A DNA stretch of 64,000 bases from assembly GCF_000187895.1 (NCBI RefSeq), contig NZ_DS990134.1:620001-684000 (forward strand). The letters run 5' to 3'. Every line of letters starts with the position of its first letter. Position 1 is the first letter of the stretch. Shown one piece after another: positions 1-7,585 of the stretch. This stretch comes from Phocaeicola plebeius DSM 17135 (GTDB lineage: Bacteria; Bacteroidota; Bacteroidia; Bacteroidales; Bacteroidaceae). A program made the translations under genes and the position numbers. Below the pieces are notes generated by a model that did no database searches, was not told the origin of the DNA, and saw only the letters and a list, made by a program, of their open reading frames with translations.

Positions 1-835
1 CTTTATTGATGTTCTTTACGTCTATTACATACATAAGCAATGCCAATAGTAGAGAGCCCCAGCCACATGTGACTAAAACGAAGGTGGTAGACCATACCCG
101 TTTGTTAATCGGCATCCAAATGGAAAGTACATAGCCGATGATCAGCATCATTACAGCTGCTGTAATGAGCTTGACAATCCGTTTGTTTACAGATATCTTT
201 TCCAGCAACAATCTGCCACACATAAATCCGATGAGCGTGTGGGCTACGGCGGACAATGTGCCGGCAAGACCTTCCGGATCAATTGGACTTTTTTTGTAAA
301 GATGGGCTTCACCAAATATGCCTCTGTCGATGACTGCAAGCAAATTAGTGTCATCACAGGCATAGCCATTTCCTGTCAGAAGTAAGATGGAATAGGCAAG
401 TAGTAATCCACCGCAAATCCATGGGAGATACTTATGATTGATATAAATGACCATAAGCGATACGATGCCGTAGCATAGGCCAATTCGTTGCAATACACCA
501 GGGATGCGTAGTGTGTCTATGGGGAAGAAATTTCCGTTACAAGCATATCCAAACCAGTCAATTGCTAATCCAATCAGAATGATGAGGAATGTACGTCGAA
601 CAATCTTTCTGATAACTTCAGAGGTAGGACCGAAATTAAATTTCCGGAGAGAAATGTAGGTGGAAATACCGACCATAAACAGAAAGAACGGGAAGACCAG
701 GTCGCACGGAGTGAGTCCGTTCCATACAGAATGGCGCAACGGTGCGTACGAAACGGGGCCTCCGGCATTGTTTACCAGAATCATGCCGCATACCGTGATG
801 CCGCGTAAGATGTCTAATGACAACAATCGTTTCAT
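1..835 (-). CDS. HGSNAT-like membrane acyltransferase (partial, 3' end cut)
   Basis: An open frame runs from ATG at 833-835 to the window edge without a stop (278 codons), so the C-terminus is missing. The N-terminus MKRLLSLDILRGITVCGMIL followed by VNNAGG is the signature of the heparan-alpha-glucosaminide N-acetyltransferase/DUF5009 (NagX-type) family of multi-pass membrane proteins. Several hydrophobic segments follow, including DLVFPFFLFMVG and RTFLIILIGLAIDWFG. Family members move an acetyl group across a membrane onto an amino sugar, but the bacterial substrates are poorly known. It starts 28 nt after the GH89 gene and is probably co-transcribed with it. The family call is firm; the substrate is inference. 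Confidence 0.85.
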   Translation of the reverse strand, partial: MKRLLSLDILRGITVCGMILVNNAGGPVSYAPLRHSVWNGLTPCDLVFPFFLFMVGISTYISLRKFNFGPTSEVIRKIVRRTFLIILIGLAIDWFGYACNGNFFPIDTLRIPGVLQRIGLCYGIVSLMVIYINHKYLPWICGGLLLAYSILLLTGNGYACDDTNLLAVIDRGIFGEAHLYKKSPIDPEGLAGTLSAVAHTLIGFMCGRLLLEKISVNKRIVKLITAAVMMLIIGYVLSIWMPINKRVWSTTFVLVTCGWGSLLLALLMYVIDVKNINK

Positions 836-863
836 GGTGCTTTCTGATTAATGGTTATTCTTG

Positions 864-3032
864 TTATTTATTGGGAAACACTTTGTTAAACACTTCTTTT
901 GCTACGCTGACACAGTCACCTTCCGGTTGCGATGCGTACGGATTATGCGCAAGTGTCCAAGGTTCTTCCATGGCATAGTAGTCTAGTTCAACCATTGGTT
1001 TACCATCGAGCACATCCTGGAGTGTCTGCCAGTAGGCTGCCCAGCGTTTGTAGTAGAAATCTTTCAGAAGACCGTTCCATTCCTTATGAGCATAGTCGCG
1101 AAGACCTCCGTCGTTGGCACATACGCGGTTTCCCCATGTGGTAATCTGTACGCGGGCATTCCATTCGTACAAATCTTTTTCCTCCGGAGTAGTTCCGAGA
1201 TTACGGGCTTGTTCAATCCAGCGTCCTACGCGGAATTCACTTCTTGTACCTAACAGGCGGTCTTGTGCCAACAAGATATTCAGGAACTCTTGTGAGTGAG
1301 TAGCAAAGCTTTTTTTGTCGAAACTCTTGAAGTCGGCAATGGTCTGGTTGTAGACGATACGTCCTCTGTCGGAGAGTGACTGACGGACGATGTCTACCAG
1401 ATCGTATTCAAAATTGTTGTTGCCTTTGTATTTGTCGGCTACTTCCAGCATTAGGCGGGCTGCCGCTTCCGTGCTGGTCGGGTCATAATAGTTCTGCATC
1501 TTAGACCAGCTGGATGCCTGGAAGTTATTCAGTCCGGGACGGCCACAGAAAATGGATTCGTGAGGGCCTTGCTGGTTATTGCCAAACGGGCAGTTGTAGA
1601 TGCCGTCGGCAAGAATGCTCCATGCCTGTGTGATTTTTTCATCACGTACACCGTAGCGTGCGAAAAGGTAGTCTTTTAACCATTCTTCCTTGGTGAATTT
1701 TTCCGGACGCCAGGGAAGTTCGCACATCAGCTCGAACATCACCGGATTGTTTTCGCTACCTTCCATGGTCAGGCCGATACCTTTCAGATGGGCGGCTAAT
1801 GGATTGTTCTTGGTAAGGTAGAAATTGTTCAGCAACTGGTCCATACGTCCGTGCAGACCCACGTTGCCTCCGAAGTTTTCTATCATACAGAACAGCCAGT
1901 CGTGCTGCTCATAACCCTTTTCACGTTTCCAGATAGAAGGAATACCCCACATCGGGCGGCATTCGCTGAACAGATCCAGAATCAGGATATCTCCGTTGTT
2001 CAGATTCTTGATCATCTCCGGGCGCGGGTTTTCAGTCCATCCTTGAATCACCCATGTAGCCTTCGGATTGACATTCTTCATTGCTTTAAGTACGGCTTTT
2101 CCGGCTGCATCAAAATCCACGCTTCCTGCATCTTCAAGTTCGTGGAACGGGTCCATAGAGTAATAGTTGGCTTTGCCGAACAGCTTTTCCAGTTCCTTAT
2201 AATATAAGGAAGCAATTTCGTTGAAGCGTGAGTCGGTTGGAAGCAAAAATGCCGGACGGGTAAATCCGTTCCACAATGCCGGTTCGGTTACGTTCAGTCC
2301 CAATTTCTTATTGGCATCGTGAGGTACCATACCGGAATAACCGGGGAATACCGGTTCGATGCCGTATTCACGCATACGTTTCAGAATTTTCTTCTGCAAT
2401 GCTTCCTGCTGTGTGTACCAGCTGTCCGGATTGGGACCGCCCCATCCTTCCAGGTTGTTCATGGCCCACCATGCCAAGAAAGCAGGTCCTGCAATGAATT
2501 TGTTGATTTCTTCTTTGGTGTAACCTAGCTTTTCGAGCATGTTTTTCCATACGCATTCCTGACCGACTACTGCCAGTGGCAAGTTGATACCGTGCAGTGC
2601 CATCCAGTCGATTTCCTTTTCCCAGCGTTCCCAGTCCCAGAAAGCCATGGTATAGGAATAAGTGCAATAGTTGAAATCGTAGCGTAAGGAGAGGTTGGTT
2701 TCCTTGCGTACCGGAGTAGAAACTTTTGGCAAACTTTCCGGTAACTCGGCAGTCATGCCGTTCCATGAAAGATGAATGCCTGCGTAATATTTCAGGTACC
2801 AGTTTAAGCCGGTAGCGATGTTTACGTAGTTGTTTCCCCGAATGACTACTTTGTCACCTTTTTGGTCGAGTTCAAAAAAATCGGATGATCCTTTCTTTAC
2901 TTGTATGATGAATTTTTTGGAAGCTCCTGGATCAATTCTTTCCAGAAGGTCGTGTACAGGATTACTCCATAACTGAGCAAAAGGGAAGCAAAGACATGCT
3001 AATAGGATAAGTAGAAATTGCTTGGTTTTCAT
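864..3032 (-). CDS. GH89 alpha-N-acetylglucosaminidase
   Basis: The 722-residue product has a signal peptide (about 1-22) and then the N-terminal and catalytic domains of GH89, the family of human NAGLU and clostridial GlcNAc-alpha-1,4-Gal hydrolases. Recognisable blocks are RYDFNYCTYSYTMAFWDWER (117-136), the likely acid/base Glu298 in DPFHELED and the likely nucleophile Glu424 in TMEGSENNP. The enzyme should act in the periplasm or at the cell surface and release terminal alpha-linked GlcNAc from heparan-like glycans or mucin O-glycans. It is the first gene of a pair with the HGSNAT-like acetyltransferase. The start gives an uninterrupted signal peptide. Family assignment is secure; the natural substrate cannot be told from sequence. 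Confidence 0.93.
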   Translation of the reverse strand: MKTKQFLLILLACLCFPFAQLWSNPVHDLLERIDPGASKKFIIQVKKGSSDFFELDQKGDKVVIRGNNYVNIATGLNWYLKYYAGIHLSWNGMTAELPESLPKVSTPVRKETNLSLRYDFNYCTYSYTMAFWDWERWEKEIDWMALHGINLPLAVVGQECVWKNMLEKLGYTKEEINKFIAGPAFLAWWAMNNLEGWGGPNPDSWYTQQEALQKKILKRMREYGIEPVFPGYSGMVPHDANKKLGLNVTEPALWNGFTRPAFLLPTDSRFNEIASLYYKELEKLFGKANYYSMDPFHELEDAGSVDFDAAGKAVLKAMKNVNPKATWVIQGWTENPRPEMIKNLNNGDILILDLFSECRPMWGIPSIWKREKGYEQHDWLFCMIENFGGNVGLHGRMDQLLNNFYLTKNNPLAAHLKGIGLTMEGSENNPVMFELMCELPWRPEKFTKEEWLKDYLFARYGVRDEKITQAWSILADGIYNCPFGNNQQGPHESIFCGRPGLNNFQASSWSKMQNYYDPTSTEAAARLMLEVADKYKGNNNFEYDLVDIVRQSLSDRGRIVYNQTIADFKSFDKKSFATHSQEFLNILLAQDRLLGTRSEFRVGRWIEQARNLGTTPEEKDLYEWNARVQITTWGNRVCANDGGLRDYAHKEWNGLLKDFYYKRWAAYWQTLQDVLDGKPMVELDYYAMEEPWTLAHNPYASQPEGDCVSVAKEVFNKVFPNK

Positions 3033-3085
3033 AATAATTATTTTTAAGTGTTACAAAAATCATATTTTATCAGGAATTTGAGGGG

Positions 3086-3116
3086 GAAAATAGTGAAGAA
3101 AAGGGAGAAAATAGTG
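3086..3116. promoter_or_regulatory. Direct repeat upstream of the GH89 gene, candidate operator
   Basis: GAAAATAGTG occurs perfectly at 3086-3095 and 3107-3116, an offset of 21 bp or about two helical turns, in the 177-bp divergent region between the GH89 and MATE genes. On the minus strand it reads CACTATTTTC twice, about 55-85 nt upstream of the GH89 start codon. This would suit a dimeric activator. No regulator can be assigned. Confidence 0.35.
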
Positions 3117-3177
3117 CATTGTAGGGTTTACACCTTTAAATTGACCTATGTCAAGACACTCTCCGGGCTAAATGTTG

Positions 3178-3185
3178 TAATTTTG
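3178..3185 (+). promoter_or_regulatory. Candidate -7 element of the MATE gene
   Basis: TAATTTTG matches the Bacteroides -7 consensus TAnnTTTG and ends 24 nt before the GTG start. No clear -33 TTTG is seen at the expected distance, so the call rests on one element. Confidence 0.45.
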
Positions 3186-3209
3186 TCACGTTTTTTAGAG
3201 AGTTAATAC

Positions 3210-4559
3210 GTGGAACAGGCAATTCAACAAACAGGTATCCGGAAAGGCTTGACGAAGCTTGTGATTCCTATCTTTATCGAGACCTTATTGATTATGATGT
3301 TAGGTGCTGTCGACACCGTTATGCTGAGTCAGTATTCTGATGAAAGTGTGGCAGCAGTAGGGGTGGTGAACCAGATTGTGATGTTTGCTTTCCTAATTTT
3401 CGAGGTAATCAATATCGGTACCTCTGTGCTGTGTTCGCAGTACCTGGGAGCAGGAATGAGGAACAAGATGGTGCAGGTGGTCGGTGTGTCTTTATTGCTG
3501 AACCTGGTCGTGGGACTCGTGGTCAGTGCCATCTTGCATTATGGAGCAGCTACATTATTGGGATGGATGGGACTTCGTCCGGAATTGCTGAAGTATGGCA
3601 TCGGATACATGGAGATTGTGGGAGCCTTTGCTTTTTTCCAAGCTATCTCGCTGACCATTTCTGCGTCCTTGCGTAGTGCCAACAAGGCCATTTACCCTAT
3701 GCTGGTCACAGTGCTGGTCAATGTGATGAACATTATCGGAAACTATTCTTTGATTTTCGGTAAGTTCGGTCTGCCTGCTATGGGAGCGGAAGGAGCGGCC
3801 ATATCTACCTCCATCGCTCGTGGCGTGAGTATGATTGTCTTGTTTGTCATTCTCTTCAGAAAACACATCCCGTCTTTCCCGATGGCTCTTTTCCGTCCTT
3901 TCTCTTGGATAGAACTGAAAAACCTGTTGAAGGTAGGAGTTCCTTCTGCCGGAGAGAATATGTCGTACAGTTTTTCGCAGGTGGTCATCACCTATTTAAT
4001 CAATATTCTGGGAAATGATTCGCTGGCCACACGAACCTATACGGTGAATACCACCATGTTTGTCTATCTCTTTGCCATCGCCATGGCACAAGGAGGAGCC
4101 ATCAGTATAGGTCATCTGGTGGGGCAGAAGCGGATACGTGCGGCCTACCTGTTGGGAAAGTACGTCATGCGTTTGTCCATTCTGGTATCGCTGGGACTTT
4201 CGTGCATTTGGGCCATATTCGGTCATACAATCTTCAGTATGCTGACGGACAACGAGAATATTATCCGCTTGGGAGTGACCATTCTCATTGTCGATGTCAT
4301 CGTAGAGATAGGGCGTGCCGTAAATATCTATGCCACGAATGCCCTCCGTTCGGCTGGTGATGTGAATTTCCCGTTCTATGTCGGCCTGATTGTGCAGTGG
4401 ACGGTCTCTGTCGGACTCAGCTATCTGTTCGGTATTCATCTGGGCTGGGGACTGGTTGGCATGTGGTGTGCCTTCCTGCTCGACGAGAATATCCGTGCTT
4501 TTATCTTTGTGAAACGGTGGAACAGCCTGAAATGGGCGAAAAAAGGTTTTGTGAAGTAA
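3210..4559 (+). CDS. MATE family multidrug/toxin exporter
   Basis: The 449-residue polytopic membrane protein has about twelve hydrophobic segments and the MATE-type motif LGAVDTVMLSQYSDESVAAVG near the N-terminus. A second, internally related half begins around residue 235 (GVPSAGENMSYSFSQVVITY). MATE proteins export cationic drugs or metabolites in exchange for Na+ or H+. The start is GTG at 3210, since the next in-frame Met lies inside the first membrane helix. It is divergent from the GH89 gene and converges on the small membrane protein gene only 3 nt away. The substrate is unknown. Confidence 0.92.
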   Translation: MEQAIQQTGIRKGLTKLVIPIFIETLLIMMLGAVDTVMLSQYSDESVAAVGVVNQIVMFAFLIFEVINIGTSVLCSQYLGAGMRNKMVQVVGVSLLLNLVVGLVVSAILHYGAATLLGWMGLRPELLKYGIGYMEIVGAFAFFQAISLTISASLRSANKAIYPMLVTVLVNVMNIIGNYSLIFGKFGLPAMGAEGAAISTSIARGVSMIVLFVILFRKHIPSFPMALFRPFSWIELKNLLKVGVPSAGENMSYSFSQVVITYLINILGNDSLATRTYTVNTTMFVYLFAIAMAQGGAISIGHLVGQKRIRAAYLLGKYVMRLSILVSLGLSCIWAIFGHTIFSMLTDNENIIRLGVTILIVDVIVEIGRAVNIYATNALRSAGDVNFPFYVGLIVQWTVSVGLSYLFGIHLGWGLVGMWCAFLLDENIRAFIFVKRWNSLKWAKKGFVK

Positions 4560-4562
4560 AAG

Positions 4563-4790
4563 CTACATGTCCGATTGAATCAGGCAGAAATAGAACAGGA
4601 TGATGCAGATAATGTCGATGGTAAGTGCAATGACCGACCAGCGCAGAAACTGCTTGTTCTTCTTGACGGCTCCGTAGATGATTCCTAAAATGGCAGACAG
4701 GAATACACCGGCTACGATGCCAAACAAACCCTGTACGGCCACTCCCAGCAATACAAGGATTCCCATGGTGATAAGAATGTTGTTTTTCAT
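4563..4790 (-). CDS. Small hypothetical membrane protein
   Basis: A 75-residue protein with three likely membrane helices (about 3-23, 26-42 and 52-70) and a short basic loop KKNKQF between the second and third. Hydrophobic periodicity and the clean position between the MATE stop and the proC terminator support a real gene. It lies downstream of proC on the same strand, but a hairpin terminator (4811-4833) separates them, so expression may depend on read-through or its own promoter. I do not recognise a family and propose no function. Confidence 0.65.
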   Translation of the reverse strand: MKNNILITMGILVLLGVAVQGLFGIVAGVFLSAILGIIYGAVKKNKQFLRWSVIALTIDIICIILFYFCLIQSDM

Positions 4791-4810
4791 GTCGGTTCAG
4801 GTTTTGTAAT

Positions 4811-4833
4811 GAAAAAGGGAGCACGAAGCTCCC
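4811..4833 (-). terminator. Intrinsic terminator after proC
   Basis: Read on the minus strand, GGGAGC pairs with GCTCCC around a TTCGT loop (4817-4833) and is followed by TTTTTC. It lies 13 nt past the proC stop codon. Confidence 0.75.
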
Positions 4834-4845
4834 CGTATGATGTTT

Positions 4846-5619
4846 TTATAAGCTGGCCTTGATGGCGTGAATAACGGCCGAGGTAAATCCGTCGTGCTCC
4901 AGCGAGTTGATACCCTTGATGGTAATTCCTCCCGGAGTAGTCACTTTCTCGATTTCTGTGGCCGGATGTGCATTTTCGTTGTTCAGCAAAAGTTTGGCTG
5001 CCCCTTCCAGGGTTTGTGCCAGCATGGTCTGTGCATCGTGTGGTTTGATACCCAGTTCTACTCCTGCCTGCATGGCAGCTTGTACGTATTTCAGTACGTA
5101 GGCAATGCCACAGGAAGTCAGCGAGGTGGCAGCTGCAAATTGTTTCTCTTCAATCAGCATGGAACGTCCCATCTCGTTAAAGAGCGCAGTCAGGGAAGTG
5201 ATCTGTTCTTCCGAAGCATTGCGTGCGGCAATCAGTGTCATGCTGGCTCCTTCTGAAATGGCCGTGTTAGGAATGACGCGGAATATCGGCATTTCCGGGT
5301 CTACAAAATGTGCCAGGTCTTCAAAAGTCAGTCCTGCGGCCACTGATACCAAAATCTGTGGTCCTCTCAATCTAAGCGGCTTCAACACTTCTTCCACTTT
5401 CCACGGTTTGACGGCAATAATGATAATGTCTGCATCTTCTGCCGCTTCTTTATTGGAATGTGTTACGTGAATGGCAGGAAATTCCGCTTTCAGCGCGTCC
5501 AGTTTGCCGGCACTGGGGTTGGATACCGAAATCTCTTGTGCCTGAATATAATGTCCGTTGGCCAGTCCACGGGCAATGGCACCTCCCATGTTTCCGGCTC
5601 CGATGATTGCTACTTTCAT
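4846..5619 (-). CDS. proC: Pyrroline-5-carboxylate reductase
   Basis: The 257-residue enzyme reduces 1-pyrroline-5-carboxylate to proline with NAD(P)H, the last step of proline synthesis, in the cytoplasm. It opens with the Rossmann motif VAIIGAGNMGGAIARGL and carries the family C-terminal helical dimerisation domain with VTTPGGITIKGINSLE. ATG at 5619 is chosen because it starts exactly at the Rossmann strand and gives the usual length; an in-frame TTG ten codons upstream is less likely. proB lies 43 kb away and proA is not in the window, so the proline genes are dispersed here. Confidence 0.95.
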   Translation of the reverse strand: MKVAIIGAGNMGGAIARGLANGHYIQAQEISVSNPSAGKLDALKAEFPAIHVTHSNKEAAEDADIIIIAVKPWKVEEVLKPLRLRGPQILVSVAAGLTFEDLAHFVDPEMPIFRVIPNTAISEGASMTLIAARNASEEQITSLTALFNEMGRSMLIEEKQFAAATSLTSCGIAYVLKYVQAAMQAGVELGIKPHDAQTMLAQTLEGAAKLLLNNENAHPATEIEKVTTPGGITIKGINSLEHDGFTSAVIHAIKASL

Positions 5620-5770
5620 ATCTTTCAAGTTTGAGTTCTTTATTCGCAAAGTTATAATTAAAAATGAGAGTTGGGCTATATAATGGAATTTATTTTGGTG
5701 GTATATGGAAAAGGCGAGATTGTTTTGTGGAAATGCTTCGGGAATAATGGAATATTTTCTTTGTAAGTTT

Positions 5771-5873
5771 TACGTTTCCCGTAAAGGAAACGTATGTTTC
5801 TCGGTGCGGAAACGTAGGTTTTAGGTTCGGGAAACGTAGGGTTCTGCGTGGGAGAACGTAGAATGTGTAAGGG
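5771..5873. repeat. Repeat cluster A: degenerate 22-bp units with core GGAAACGTAGGTTT
   Basis: Four units begin at 5786, 5808, 5830 and 5852, each 22 bp, with the ACGTA core at 5790, 5812, 5834 and 5856. An inverted unit (TACGTTTCCC, 5771-5780) precedes them, its core centre 19 bp from that of the first direct unit. Units are degenerate outside the core. Cluster B at 47.9 kb has the same geometry. Confidence 0.8.
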
Positions 5874-5923
5874 GATGCGATAAATAACGTAACGATGCTT
5901 AGAGGATGATTTGGAAAAACTTG

Positions 5924-5968
5924 GATAAGAAAGTATCAATTGTAAGGAGGTGAGATATGCTATCTTTG
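5924..5968 (+). promoter_or_regulatory. Esterase promoter with mannan-regulon box
   Basis: The box GATAAGAAAGTATCA (5924-5938) matches GATAAAA-N3-TATCA with one mismatch. The -7 element TATCTTTG lies at 5961-5968. From box start to -7 end is 45 nt, against 44 nt at the four other copies. A TTG at 5940-5942 could act as a weak -33. The transcript leader would be about 105 nt. Confidence 0.65.
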
Positions 5969-6078
5969 TGAAGAGGAATATGATATTATGAGAAACGTGC
6001 AATTTTAACTTTCTGTTTTTGAGAACGCTCTTCCTTATATCATTTTTGTAGAAATAACGACTAAAAAAATAGAGTAAG

Positions 6079-7503
6079 ATGAAAAAATGGATTGTGAGTG
6101 CCTGTCTGCTGATGATGCAGGCTGGAGCATGGGGCAAGATTACATTGCCCGACATTGTGAGTGACAATATGGTATTGCAACAGCAGGCTGAAGCTTGTCT
6201 GTGGGGAAAGGCAAATGCGAATGCTGAAGTGATTATCCGTCCATCGTGGAACCGGGAAGTGTATAAAGTAACCGCCGATGCGGAAGGAAAATGGGTGGCT
6301 AAAATTCAGACTCCCACAGCCAGTTATCAGACCTATACGATTTCCATTTCCGATGGAGAGGAGATGAAACTGAACAATGTGCTGGTAGGCGAAGTCTGGT
6401 TCTGCTCAGGGCAGTCGAATATGGAGATGCCTCTCCGAGGATTTGTAAACTGTCCGATAGCAGGGGCTAATGAAACCATTGCTACTTCATCGAAATGGAA
6501 AGGTATTCGTGTGGCTACCGTGGAGAAGAACGGTCAGGTAAAACCTGTGGATTCGTGTAAAGGGAGCTGGAAGGTAAGTAATCCGGAAAATGCACCGGCT
6601 TTTAGTGCGACGGCCTTTCATTTTGCCATGATGATGAATCAGGTACTGGATATTCCAATAGGAATCATCAACTGTAGTTGGGGTGGTTCTATGGTGGAAG
6701 GATGGTTACCTCGTGAAATCGTGTCCCAGTATCCAGATATAGACTTGGAGAAAGATATTCGCAAGGAGGACGGGCACGACTGGTGGCATTACCTGAGTCC
6801 GACATTGATGTATAACGGCATGTTGAAGCCACTACAGAACTATACCATCAAAGGCTTTTTGTGGTATCAGGGAGAATCGAATGTAGGAAAACACAAAACG
6901 TATGCTGAACGACTGAAGACAATGGTGGAACTCTGGCGTAAGGAATGGGGGCTGGGTGAATTGCCTTTCTATTATGTGGAGATTGCGCCGTTTAACTCTA
7001 CGGAAACTACCGGGTGTGCATACCTTCGTGAAGCACAGTTTAAGGCGCAGTCTATCATTTCGAACAGTGGTATGATTTCGACCAATGACCTGGTAGAACC
7101 TTATGAAATCAAGAATGTGCACCCCAAGAATAAAACAGACGTAGGAAAGCGTCTTGCTTATATGGCTTTGAGTAAGACTTACCATGTGTCGGGCATAGAG
7201 GCATGCGGACCTGTTTATAAGTCGATGGAAGTGAAAGACGGTGCAGCTATTTTATCCTTTGACCATGCAGAAGAAGGGTTTAACCGTCTGTCGGGTATGG
7301 ACGGTTTTGAAGTAGCAGGGAGCGATAAAGTGTTCTATCCGGCAAAAGCTGAAGTGTACAATAATTTGCAGATAAAGGTAACTTGCGACAAGGTAGCACA
7401 GCCTGTTGCCGTGCGCTATTGCTTCCGTGACTTTCAGCTTGGTAATGTGGCCAACTTGCGTGAATTGCCCTTGTATCCGTTCCGTACGGATAATTGGGAA
7501 TAA
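6079..7503 (+). CDS. SASA-domain (sialate O-acetylesterase-like) carbohydrate esterase
   Basis: The 474-residue protein has a signal peptide (about 1-19), a beta-sandwich N-terminal part and an SGNH hydrolase domain of the SASA type. The nucleophile is Ser113 in CSGQSNMEMP, a block III-like motif is LWYQGESN (261-268), and the catalytic His is probably His348 in NVHPKNKTDVGKRLA. Family members remove O-acetyl groups from sialic acids or from plant hemicelluloses such as xylan and xyloglucan. The gene carries the same promoter box as the neighbouring beta-mannan genes and converges on the GH36 alpha-galactosidase, so I infer that it deacetylates acetylated (galacto)(gluco)mannan rather than sialate. 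The fold is secure; the substrate is inference. Confidence 0.88.
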   Translation: MKKWIVSACLLMMQAGAWGKITLPDIVSDNMVLQQQAEACLWGKANANAEVIIRPSWNREVYKVTADAEGKWVAKIQTPTASYQTYTISISDGEEMKLNNVLVGEVWFCSGQSNMEMPLRGFVNCPIAGANETIATSSKWKGIRVATVEKNGQVKPVDSCKGSWKVSNPENAPAFSATAFHFAMMMNQVLDIPIGIINCSWGGSMVEGWLPREIVSQYPDIDLEKDIRKEDGHDWWHYLSPTLMYNGMLKPLQNYTIKGFLWYQGESNVGKHKTYAERLKTMVELWRKEWGLGELPFYYVEIAPFNSTETTGCAYLREAQFKAQSIISNSGMISTNDLVEPYEIKNVHPKNKTDVGKRLAYMALSKTYHVSGIEACGPVYKSMEVKDGAAILSFDHAEEGFNRLSGMDGFEVAGSDKVFYPAKAEVYNNLQIKVTCDKVAQPVAVRYCFRDFQLGNVANLRELPLYPFRTDNWE

Positions 7504-7525
7504 GCGGATTCTTCTCATATAATAA

Positions 7526-7563
7526 AGCCGGGCTTGCCATGTGGGTGGCAAGTCCGGCTATTA
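7526..7563. terminator. Bidirectional terminator between esterase and alpha-galactosidase
   Basis: A 14-bp stem (AGCCGGGCTTGCCA, 7526-7539) pairs with 7546-7559 around a 6-nt loop, with one G-T pair. T-rich tracts flank it on both strands. It sits between two convergent stop codons. Confidence 0.85.
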
Positions 7564-7585
7564 TTTTGTGTATGTATGGTGCGAT

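Larger units (their letters stand above)
5620..6078. other. 459-bp intergenic region between proC and the esterase gene
   Basis: No convincing gene is present. The stretch holds a 22-bp-period repeat cluster (5771-5873) and the esterase promoter with its GATAAAA-type box (5924-5968). The remainder is AT-rich. A minus-strand open frame across it (5676-6167) has no family features and runs through the repeats into the esterase gene, so it is not annotated. Confidence 0.7.

Noticed and set aside
3083-3120. Repeat cluster related to the 22-bp arrays upstream of GH89
   Set aside because: Only two copies, a period of 21 bp and no ACGT core, so it is reported as a separate direct repeat.
5676-6167. 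163-codon open frame on the minus strand between proC and the esterase
   Set aside because: It has no recognisable domain, runs through repeat cluster A and the esterase promoter, and overlaps the esterase signal peptide on the other strand.
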